Notes under the pieces: generated by a model
What the model saw: only the letters and a program-made list of their open reading frames with translations
What the model was told of the DNA's origin: nothing
Databases searched by the model: none
Program-made: the position numbers and the translations under genes
In this document: positions 55,482 to 64,000 of the stretch, in pieces
How the letters are laid out: each line of letters starts with the position of its first letter
How positions within the stretch are numbered: the stretch's first letter is position 1
NCBI GenBank assembly: GCA_009829735.1
Contig: CM020618.1
Coordinates: forward strand, 29,116,894 to 29,180,893
Reading direction: 5' to 3'
From: Pyropia yezoensis
Lineage: Eukaryota > Rhodophyta > Bangiophyceae > Bangiales > Bangiaceae
DNA: 64,000 bases

Positions 55482-56050
55482 CAGGGTTGAGAGGCGATAA
55501 TTATTGAGTCAAAATTATCGAGTAAATTATCAGAAAAGAATAACGTTCAGGAGAACCGGAACGATAATGATTATCAGACGTCCACGTGTTCCACCACGTG
55601 TCGGCTCGGAGGCCCATCAGACCAGACCGGACCGCCTGATCACGCGGCAGTGCCGCACTCTGTCGTCGTCTTCGGAACTGTGTACATAGCCGCGATACAG
55701 TACGGCAGCGTGCCCAGCCAAGATCCAGACCCACACCACGAGGACGATAGGAGCTACCTACGCCGACTAGGACTTCACGTCCTCCGCGGCGTACTGTACT
55801 CGGCGGGTGCGGCCGCCCCACGCGGCACGTTCTCCGCCGCCTGCGTACTACGCGGCCCAATTTAGGCTCTACGCCTTTTCCGAAAGCCGTGTCCGCAGCT
55901 CGTCAGGCGGCTCGTGTTGGGCACGACGTGGTGAATTCATTGCTGTCATCCTAACACGTGGCTCCTGGGCGATAACTATCAGAAACGTTTTCAACAATTA
56001 TCGCATGTTTTTGCTAACGATGGATGCTTTCGCAAAATATATCAACCCTG
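55482..56050. mobile_element. hAT-type MITE, copy 2, uninterrupted
   Basis: 569 bp with ends CAGGGTTGA and TCAACCCTG and a perfect 8-bp duplication CTTCAGAG (55474-55481 and 56051-56058). It is nearly identical to copy 1 at 29222-31134 apart from the Tc1/mariner insert there. It has no coding capacity. The perfect duplication and close match point to recent movement. Confidence 0.9.
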
Positions 56051-56241
56051 CTTCAGAGGCCTGATGCACGCTGAAGCATCATATATACATAAAAGCGCAC
56101 AAAGTACATCAAAATGAAGAAGAGAACAAGGCTCCCTAAGGGATGTATGTATTACTTTGTGACCATGGTCTCTCCTCAGACTTTCGGGAGCTTCTGTAAT
56201 GATCAGACCCGTGAGACCCACCTGAACTGGCTCCCCCTTGC

Positions 56242-56784
56242 TCAACACTCGTCCCGCTGCTGGCGCACAACCCAGATCTTGTAGTCAGTGTAGCTCCGGT
56301 CCGACCCCGGGCTCCAGCACCACGGCTCCTTCTGGGCGATCATGCACGTTTCGCAATCGACACGCCTGGCGTAGCTCATGCTCGCGGACCGCCAGTAGCG
56401 GTGGCAGACGGACTTCGCTTGCCCGCGGGACAGTGTGAAGGTGGCTCCCTTGCGATCACGGAGTGTCCAAAAGGCGTACGAGTGGGCCAGCTCCACCGTT
56501 GCCGTCATTGGCACCCCCGCGGTTGCCCAGCCGTCGGTAGCAAAGAAGGAGGCGCCCTCCGTGAAGCGCACGGGCGCAAGCTCCTTGAGGATCTCCCCGT
56601 TGACCCGCAAGCGCGCAACGTCAGTGGTCTGGGCGCCGCTGCGGGCAAACAGTTCCATGCCCACCTGGTAGCACGCGCCCCGGCCCGGCGTGGCGGCCGT
56701 CGCCGCCAGCAGCAGCAGCAGCGCAAACGAAAGCCATAGGGAAGCCCCGGCACGCGACGGTACCCCACCACGACGGGCCGCCAT
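56242..56784 (-). CDS. Small secreted cysteine-containing protein, unknown function
   Basis: 180 residues from the ATG at 56784. A signal peptide is clear: basic MAARRGGVPSRAG, then the hydrophobic core LWLSFALLLLLAATAA, with cleavage near residue 32. The mature part has six cysteines (38, 127, 144, 147, 156, 180), including a CETC pair and a C-terminal one, enough for three disulfides. It has a beta-rich look (TDVARLRVNGEILKE, ATVELAHSYAFWTLRD). There is no transmembrane segment or retention signal. I recognise no family. A cell-wall or extracellular role is inferred. The gene is a single exon and its 3' end is 190 bases from MITE copy 2. Codon bias matches host genes. Confidence 0.7.
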   Translation of the reverse strand: MAARRGGVPSRAGASLWLSFALLLLLAATAATPGRGACYQVGMELFARSGAQTTDVARLRVNGEILKELAPVRFTEGASFFATDGWATAGVPMTATVELAHSYAFWTLRDRKGATFTLSRGQAKSVCHRYWRSASMSYARRVDCETCMIAQKEPWCWSPGSDRSYTDYKIWVVRQQRDEC

Positions 56785-58920
56785 GCCGCCGGATGGGGAG
56801 CGGCGGGAAGATGGGCGGGGGTGGGAGAGGGGGATGCTGCTGGATGCTAATGAGGAGGGCGCCTTCGATGGTCACGTGGGAGGGGGCACAGAGGGGGTGG
56901 TGCTCGCACAGCCGCGAGTGTAGCGCCGCTGCTGCGATGCCCCGTTGCGTACCGCCAAGCACCGCGTCCCCCAGACGTCGGGCAGCGGGTGCTTATCTAC
57001 TCCCCAGCAACACGCAGTCGACGACGTTTGAAGATGGGGGGAGGGAGCGATGGGGTCGGGCGTCCACCCCCCCGCCCCTCCCCCCCCCCCGGGCCACCCC
57101 CCCGCCCCTCCCCCCCACCGGGCCGGACCGCCCCCCCGCCCCCACCCCCCCCACTATTGACCATGCACTCTTGTCCCGACGGACGAATCGCCTACTGGGC
57201 AGCTGTGCTCCCCGCCGATCCCCCTCCAGTAACGACCATGCACTCTTACCCCGCTCGACGAATCGCCTACGGGGCAGCTCTGCTCCCCTGACCGTGGCTG
57301 CGGGCGCATCCATGGGCCCACGGCGGTCCTGCGCCCCCCCGCCTCCCCTCTGAAAGGTGCAAAACACCCGGCCTCCGCGGCGCGCCAGGACAGGGGCGTG
57401 GTGGTGGGGTGGGGTCGTGACGTCGGTGGGCGTCATCGTCGGCGGTGGCGGTCGATGGCCACCTCGACGGCAACGGCAGGTGTGCTCGTCTGTGGTGGTG
57501 GAGGGGGGGGGGGTGGGGGGGGGGGGCGGAGGAGTGGGGGGGGGGGGGGGGTGGAGGGGGGGGGGGGGTGGAGGGGGGCGGGGGGAGGGGCTGTGGTGGC
57601 TGTGGGTGGTGGGCGACGGTGGGGGGGGGAATGATTGCTGTGGTTGTGGTGGTGAGCGACGGTGGGGGGGGGGGATGGTTTCCATGATGTTTGATGGGGT
57701 GTCGGCGGTGGAGGGGGTCGTCGTGGCGGCGTCGATGATCGTCTACGGTGGCGGAAAGGGCGGGTGCGTTCATCCACGGCGGCAAGGGGTGTCCACGTAC
57801 GCGGCGATTTGGGTGGGGGGAGGTGCACGACGGCGGTAGTGGTTTGATGAGGGGACGGGGGGAGGGCTGCTGCGGCTGTGATGTTGGGGGCGGGTACGGG
57901 GGTATTGCCTTGAGGGTGACGGGCGGGGGGGTACGGTGGTGAGGGGAGGTATACGCAGGGTGGGAGGGACTTGTTGGTAGAGCGCTCGTGATGGTGGGGG
58001 TGGTGGATGCTTGGAGAAGTGGTGGGTGGTAGGAGGGGAGGGTTGTGGGGGGTGTGGAGGAGGGGGGGGGGGTGCTTGAGTAGGTGGGGTTCTTGGGGGG
58101 AATAGGTGCTCGGGGGGGGGGTGGGTCATTGGGGGCGACCCCGCCGCCTCTAGTTTTTTATCACCAGTTTTTCCATGTTTTCTTTTCCCGTAGCGTTGAA
58201 GTGGTGGGCGAGTTTTATGGCTGGTCGTCGTGGCTGCTTGGCAGGTGCGAGGGACTGCGGCGGTGGCGGCGGTGGGCTGCGGCGGTCGTGGACGGGGACG
58301 GTTGCGGGGATGTCGTCGCTGTGGCAGTCCTTCGCGGCGGTTTTCCGCCGCGGTGCTGCTCGTGGCCGCCCCCAGTTGTGACGACAGCGGTATGGGGGTG
58401 GCGGCGGCGTCGATTGTGCTCTGGGGGTGCAGGCGAGCGGCGAGGGCGGTTGCGGCTGGGGGGGGTGGTGACGGTCGCTGCTGCGGGCTGAGTTAATGGG
58501 AGGAGAACGAGCGGTGGCTGTGGAGGTGCTACCGCTGGGGACGCTGTTCGTCCTCGTCCGTCGTGGTGGAGGAGTGGTGGGGGGGGTGGACACGACTGCG
58601 TTGGCGTGCTGACGGGGGCCGGCGGAGGGGACAGCTGTTGTCGTCGTGGTAGGAGTTGGGGGGGTTGGCCATGATTGTGCCGGCTGTGGGGGGAAGACGG
58701 TAAGAGGAGCTCGACGTGTGGGGGGGGAGGGGGAAGGCCGCAGAGTGCTCGTAGTCGTGCAGCTTGGTTGGGTACTGTGGGGGGGCTTGTGCTGGGGGGA
58801 GCTTCGTGCTGGGGGCGGGGCGGGTTTTAGGTAGGGGGGGGGGGGCTGGGGGTGGGCGGGGATGCAGGGGTAGTGGGGTCGCCACCGCAGAGTCCTTTTT
58901 GTTTGCACAACTGTTCTACT
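56785..58920. other. G-rich intergenic stretch with a short tandem duplication
   Basis: Many G runs on the plus strand (57500-57680, 58050-58130, 58830-58850). GTGGTG-type repeats around 57590-57680 include a duplicated GCGACGGTGGGGGGGG. Long open frames on both strands are produced by low complexity and are not called. Confidence 0.5.
57155..57293. repeat. Tandem duplication of about 70 bp
   Basis: GACCATGCACTCTT, then CGACGAATCGCCTAC, GGGCAGCT and TGCTCCCC occur in that order twice (57158-57219 and 57233-57292) with scattered differences. Confidence 0.7.
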
Positions 58921-59694
58921 TCAATATTCTATTTCTCCCCGAGTGTTTGTGACAGGAACGCTTCGTGCTTGTTCGTGATGGTGGGGAACGTCTGTGGAGG
59001 CGCTGCGGAGCTGGGCTCGTAGAGTGACGGGAAAGTGACGGGCGAATTCCCCCTGCCGCCGGGCGCCCCCCTCGCGGGTGGCTGCACGGGGCGACGGCGA
59101 CGTTGCCGGCGGCTGCGGCGCCTCGGCGCGCGCGGCCGCCGGCTCCACCGGGTGCCCGCGCGCGAGGCCGCTCGTCCGTGGCGGCGGCGGCCGCTTGCGC
59201 ACGCCACGGGCGACGGCGGCGGCGGACGTCGAGGCCGCGGCGGCCGCATCGGGGGTGACGAGGCCAGTCGCCGTGGCAGGGGGGCGGGGTGCAGCGACCG
59301 CAGCGCGGGACATAGTGGAGGCGGCTGGCGGCGGTGGTGCTCGGGCTGTGAGTGCCACCTCCCCCCACCGCACCCAGCCGCAGCGAGGGGGGCGCCGCCG
59401 ATCGGGCGGGCGACCCCGCCGCCGGGGGCGCCCGCGGCTGCGGCAGCGGCGATTGCGGTGGCGGTGGCGGCGGCGGCGGTGTGGGTGGTGGCTGTTGCGG
59501 CGGATATGGCGGCGGCGGCGGCGCCCCTGCCCCTCCCGCCCGTCCGCCCCCCCCCCCGCTGCGCGGCCAGGATGCGCACGCGCGACGGCGACGACGGAGT
59601 TGCGCAAGGTCGCCCAGCGGCCGGCGGGCCTCCCCAGGCCGCCCTTCTCGCCCCCCCGCGCCCCCGCGGCCGGCTCAGCCACGTCAGCCGCCAC
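58921..59694 (-). CDS. Hypothetical arginine/alanine-rich protein
   Basis: Minus-strand ATG frame at 59694 of 257 residues (MAADVAEPAAGARGGEKGG). The first 45 and last 150 residues are plausible protein (WATLRNSVVAVARAHPGRAA; SRAAVAAPRPPATATGLVTP). The middle is a run of Arg and His codons that reads as an alanine-rich segment in the neighbouring frame, next to the C run at 59548-59558. The true protein may therefore use two frames. No domain is recognised. Confidence 0.3.
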   Translation of the reverse strand: MAADVAEPAAGARGGEKGGLGRPAGRWATLRNSVVAVARAHPGRAAGGGADGREGQGRRRRRHIRRNSHHPHRRRRHRHRNRRCRSRGRPRRRGRPPDRRRPPRCGWVRWGEVALTARAPPPPAASTMSRAAVAAPRPPATATGLVTPDAAAAASTSAAAVARGVRKRPPPPRTSGLARGHPVEPAAARAEAPQPPATSPSPRAATREGGARRQGEFARHFPVTLRAQLRSASTDVPHHHEQARSVPVTNTRGEIEY

Positions 59695-61773
59695 CCGACG
59701 AGGAGCTTCGCGGTACCACCGCCTATCGGGCCTACCAGGGGAGGCAGCAGTGGCAGTGGCAGGTGCGGCAGTGGCAGTGGTTCATATATTTCGTCTTTTT
59801 CTCTGTCAACGCCTGACCCTCCTCAGAAATACACGCACGCGCTCCGCTTCGCGACGGCCAGATGGCAGGCGCAACGCCAGCCGAAGTCGACCACCCCTAC
59901 ATGCTACCCGTAGCTCCTTCCACAACACCAGCTAACCTCCCCCGCGTCCCTCCCACCCCCCCCCCACGCCCCCCTCTCCACCAGCTCACGCATCCAGCAA
60001 CACGGCAGCGACAACATAGGGGTGGGTGCCGAAAGGAGTCTCGGCTAAGTGACGGGCCACTGGCCGCCGCGGCCTACCCGCGGACGCCATTACGGCGGGG
60101 GTGGATCACTCACGCTCAACCCACCGCGACCAACCGCACCCCCGCCGCCCCCACCCCATCCTTTATCATCGGCACACCCGCTCCAAGCGCCACCATCCCT
60201 CCCCCCCCCGTGGCGGCCCGGCGGCGACGGCGCCAGCGCAATACCGCCGCCGCCCTCCCCCCCACCGCAGAGGCTTTGCTTGCGCCGCCCGCCTGCCTAT
60301 GAGTCTCTTCCCCCCAGCCCCCACGCGCCCCCTACCTGCTGCCGCCGCCACCGCCCCAGCCCACCTCGACAGTTGCGGGCGCCAACGCGGCCGTGGCCGC
60401 CTCGGCATCGTCACCGCCGCTGCCGCCAGCGCCTCGGCGCCACCGCCAACGCCGCCGCCACTCCTACCGCTGCCGCTGCCACCGCCGCTGCCATTGCCGC
60501 AAACGCTCTCGCTGACGGAGCAGCACATGGGGGGGGAGACGGTTGAGGAGGCGAGGATGGTGGGGGGACGACGGTGGCGGATGTGGGCGGTGGACAGTGA
60601 GGGGGACGACGTTGCGTGCTCCCGGAAGAAAAAGCTTCTGGTAGCTGCCAATGGTCAATGGGTGCTTGTGGGCCTCACGCGGGAGATCACCATAAAAAAT
60701 GGGTGCTAAATGTACTTGTACAGCGTGTTCCGTGGTTATTCGTGCGATAGGACGCTCGACTGGAGTGCCGGAGGGAGACCCATCCATTCCGAGGTCCCAC
60801 GAAGCCACGAAGTCGATACAGGCGCCGGAGAAGGCTATCCCAGCCTCCTCGAACTGGCCGGTGCGTGTGCCATGGTGAGAAGGCGATCAGTCGGACATGG
60901 GTTCTCTGCAGAGCGACCTCACGTCATTGCCGAAAAACAGCACACGACTCTGTTTCTGACGCGAACAATCAACGTCCCCGAGGTTCCCATAACACGAGAG
61001 AATGGGAGATCCTCTGTTGATCAACTGTTCTTTGCTTGTCCAATGGCAAGCCGCCATGAAACTCCAACTTGTGGGGGGCAGAGTCCAATGCTCCCTGACG
61101 CGGTCTGAAGGCTGCGGCGTTCCGAGCCCATTTCAGGCGTGGCTGGTGTCTGCGGCTGCAGCGTTCCAGCCAATTGGGGGCAGGGGCGCCCCCAGTGCCT
61201 CAGTTAGCAGATGGATCGGCCGGAAGCCGACCTGGGGAATCGTAACGTGCGGCGTTTGCACCCCATTCTAGAGGGCCACCCGGCGCGGTGCGCAGGTATT
61301 CTCAGCGAATAAGTGGGTCACAGAGAGGCCCACCAGGAGCAACGGAGAGGCCTTCTTTTCGGGCTAGCGGGTGACACGTCCGGCGGGGAGATACAAATCG
61401 CGAGCTTTTCCACGCGAGGCAATACAGATGATTGGAATTCCCGGGTCTGGTGGCTGGAACGTTTTGCCTCAGTCAGACGTCGTGTCCGGACCACCCCCGC
61501 CCAGGCCAATGGAAAAGTGTCTGAACAGACACCGGAAACGCCGCACGTCCTTGTCCGGGCATTTTATAGAAAAGCACGATAACTGCGATGCCTGTTCCCT
61601 CTTCCATGTGGGCAAAAATCTCAAGAAAGTCTCATATCGCACTGGTTCCACACCAACGCGGAGCACTCATTGGCCAGTGGTGCGCCATCTGAGGCATGCC
61701 ATTGGCCTGTTGTGAGCCTGCTGTTGTTATTGTCGCCGTGAGACAAAATTCGGGGTACTGCAATATGTATGTA
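59695..61773. other. Mostly non-coding; one weak ORF
   Basis: A plus-strand frame ending at 60707-60709 has a low-complexity proline-rich part followed by a less biased tail (EARMVGGRRWRMWAVDSEG, LLVAANGQWVLVGLTREI), but no good ATG. It might be the last exon of a gene; I do not call it. 60710-61773 is of even composition with no recognisable gene. Confidence 0.4.
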
Positions 61774-62242
61774 CGTATTGCAGTTCTCCCAATTTTGGCC
61801 GATCCGGACAAGAACAAGAACAACAGTCCACTGACAAATGACATGCCTCACACGATGCATCTCTGACCAATGAGAGCTCCGAATCAGTCTCCATTGTTGT
61901 GCGAACAGTAAGACCTGCGACTTTTCCGGGACTCCGAGCACTTGGAGGGGAGAACCCGAGTGGAACAGACACCAAGACAAGCTGGACAACAGTTCCGGAG
62001 AGGAACCAGCCGATGTGGGGGGAATCTTCGCCGATCTCAGCCGAGAGAACGACAGTGTTTCGACCAATCAGCGATTGGTAAGAGGCCTTTGTGGCTGCAG
62101 CCAATCATCTGCTCAGGGCGATCGGGCCCCTAGAGCACGCGATTGGTTCGCCCTCACCAGCCAGCACGCGATTGGCTCACACAGTTGTTCATGCAGTGTT
62201 GTTCTTGTCCGGATCGGCCAAAATTGGGTGAACAGCAATATG
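61774..62242. mobile_element. Tc1/mariner-like MITE
   Basis: A 469-bp element with long terminal inverted repeats. The left end starts CGTATTGCAGTTCTCCC and the right end, on the other strand, CATATTGCTGTTCACCC. They then share CAATTTTGGCCGATCCGG and ACAAGAACAA. TA flanks both ends (61772-61773 and 62243-62244), and TATGTA is found on both sides. The inside has repeated CCAAT-type motifs: CCAATCAGCGATTGG (62064-62078) and CACGCGATTGG twice (62136-62146, 62165-62175). It has no ORF. The repeats differ from those of the Tc1/mariner at 29539, so a different partner would have moved it. Confidence 0.75.
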
Positions 62243-64000
62243 TATGTACTCACCTGCGTTCGGCTTGATTTCAGACATACTTTCACACTTCATTGACCCG
62301 CTATCATTTGTTCGCAAACAATAATAAATAAGCAAGTACCCGTGTAGAGTCACGAATCTAGTCTGCTATTCTGGCTCGATTCTACCGTCCGTGCTGGACG
62401 GCAGTCATCGATCAGCGCGGCTGCGGTGTGAGGGGGGGGACGGGACAAGCGGGGTGCTTTTCGCTGGGCGGCGACGGCGGCGCGGGGGCAAGCGGGGTGG
62501 CTTTCGCTGGGCGGCGACGGCGCCGCAGCTCAAGGTGTGTGAGAGGGGGAGGAGGAGGTGAAGTAGGTGGCGGAGAGTAGGTCTGAGTAAATAAAAGCCA
62601 CGTTGTCGATGTACCGTACATACCGAAGTTCCCAGAGCCCGTCAATATTGAAGAGAGTATGCGCAAAGATAGATATATACCCCTGTGCTCGTGTGACTAA
62701 AGGTGGACTCCATGTAGCTAGGCCGGTCAGAAAAGCGACATAAATTCGTCGCCAATAATCATATCGAACTGAAACTTTTTCACAGTACTCCTTGGTATGT
62801 CTCGGGACTGTGGCATTGAACACGGCTCTTCAGACTAGCATACAGCGTTGGTATGGCAGACGTATTGCGCTTCGTATCTACGATGTTCAATAGATGGAAC
62901 ACCGCTCAAATGCTGGAACACCCCCGAATGTGCGTTTCCAGCTCGTTTACCCATTCTCTACGTCTCTGAACGGGCAAAGAAATAAAATGCGAAGCAAGAC
63001 GATGTGAGGAAGAAATAAAAGACACTCAGGGAAGCTCTCCCCACGAGCTCTCTGGCAAGCTAAAAAAACAGCACATCAACGATGCTCCTCCACGCCTCCA
63101 CTCGGAAACAAACAGTGGAGGCGGTCTGTCGCCGTGTAGTGCCCGGCTAGTACGCAAATGCCAGTGTACTTTGAGAGGAATGGATCTGCGGGGGGGTCGA
63201 GGGATGCAAAAGGGGCGGGGGGCGGGCGTGTGACGCGTGAGGGCGGGCTCGGCGGTGGAGGCGGGCCAGGAAGTGAGGGCACACGCCCCCGTACGCACGC
63301 GCTGATTGGCTGGGATCGGTTGGCTACAAGCCGCGGGGCCGCTCACCTCGTGCTCAGACTGAGACCGGGATGCAGCTGGACCTGCTTTGGTACTTAAGTG
63401 TTCCAGACTTCGAGCGTTTGCCTGCTGGACGACGACCACCACATGGACGACTTCCAGGTGGGCGTCATGTGTGAAGGGGTAAGAACAGGACACAAGTTGG
63501 CGCAGCGCTATGGTAGCGCAGCTCATGGGCGATTTTTTCATGTCTCTGTGCACTGTTGGGAACAAGCCGTTCTATATCTACAGAATAAAAACAATAAAAA
63601 GTGTTCCATGTACTGAACAGCGTAGATGCTCTTCCTCTTGTTGCAGCTTCGCAGAATACTGCCATCCGCCTCTGGGTCGCATGACATTCACAGGATCATG
63701 ATAGTCACTGCGGGGGGCTATTAAATTATTGGCATGTGCGACTTGTGCCAATCGAACGGACGGGGCATCCAAACGCTCCTCTCTCCTTGAGACCAGAGAG
63801 CCCCCTCTGGTAGCAGAGCGGTGGGGACGCGTCTTCGAGGAAACTCTGTGGCTCCCATGACGGCGGCGGTTGCGCTTTAGGCGACCTCGCTCGGTACAGC
63901 GGCACCCGAGGTGGCTGCCGCGGCTGCGACGGCCCAGCCACCGCTGATGATAAAAGCGACGGGCACATCGCCCAATCGTCCACGGGCCGCCCACGCCAAG
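62243..64000. other. No gene recognised
   Basis: Sequence of fairly even composition. A duplicated GTGCTTTTCGCTGGGCGGCG/GTGGCTTTCGCTGGGCGGCG pair lies at about 62454-62523. A short plus-strand frame (63443-63616, MDDFQVGVMCEGVRTG) is followed by AATAAA (63585, 63594), which could mark the end of a transcript. A minus-strand frame at 63578-63994 has no recognised domain. None is called. Confidence 0.45.

Noticed and set aside
57160-57295. Short CRISPR-like array.
   Set aside because: There are only two diverged units, with no spacers, in a eukaryotic context.

Overview
This window is nuclear DNA from a GC-rich eukaryote, most likely an alga. A red alga of the Porphyra/Pyropia kind is my best guess. 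The reasons are very high GC at third codon positions, alanine-, glycine- and proline-rich proteins, few and short introns, pyrimidine-rich leaders, a mitochondrial pyruvate dehydrogenase E2 and a cysteine-rich metallothionein. The organism call is inference. Very long G or C runs, up to 50 bases, occur throughout, and several host genes change reading frame at them. Some frame breaks may therefore be sequence errors and not mutations.

Layout. 1-18.0 kb is a nest of mobile-element fossils. One LTR family (called A here, LTR about 470 bp) is present as an edge copy (1-1081), an old outer copy (7626-18004) and a younger copy inside the outer one (11564-16999). The outer copy also holds a solo LTR of a second family (B) and a hAT-like element. 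A Myb/SANT-like gene lies just left of the outer copy and its C-terminus runs into the LTR. 18-20.4 kb is largely empty. 20.4-23.4 kb is a five-exon CAMK-type protein kinase gene. 25.1-27.3 kb encodes an RFWD3-like RING protein. 29.2-31.1 kb is a hAT-type MITE split by an intact-looking Tc1/mariner transposon, and 55.5-56.1 kb is a second copy of the same MITE without the insertion. 31.5-38.3 kb (minus) is a large pseudokinase plus Sel1-repeat gene. 43.4-46.4 kb holds alanine-rich coding stretches of unknown function. 46.6-47.0 kb is a metallothionein. 48.4-52.1 kb holds two unrecognised genes. 52.8-54.7 kb is the pyruvate dehydrogenase E2 gene. 56.2-56.8 kb encodes a small secreted protein. 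The last 7 kb is mostly non-coding and holds another MITE.

How it fits together. The host genes are unrelated single loci with no shared pathway: metabolism, signalling, ubiquitin transfer and metal binding. The most informative structure is in the mobile elements. The order of insertion can be read from target-site duplications. In family A the primer-binding-like site, the polypurine tract and the integrase all point one way, while the largest open reading frame lies on the opposite strand next to the 3' LTR. That is the layout known from Tat/Grande-type plant Ty3/Gypsy elements with an antisense ORF.
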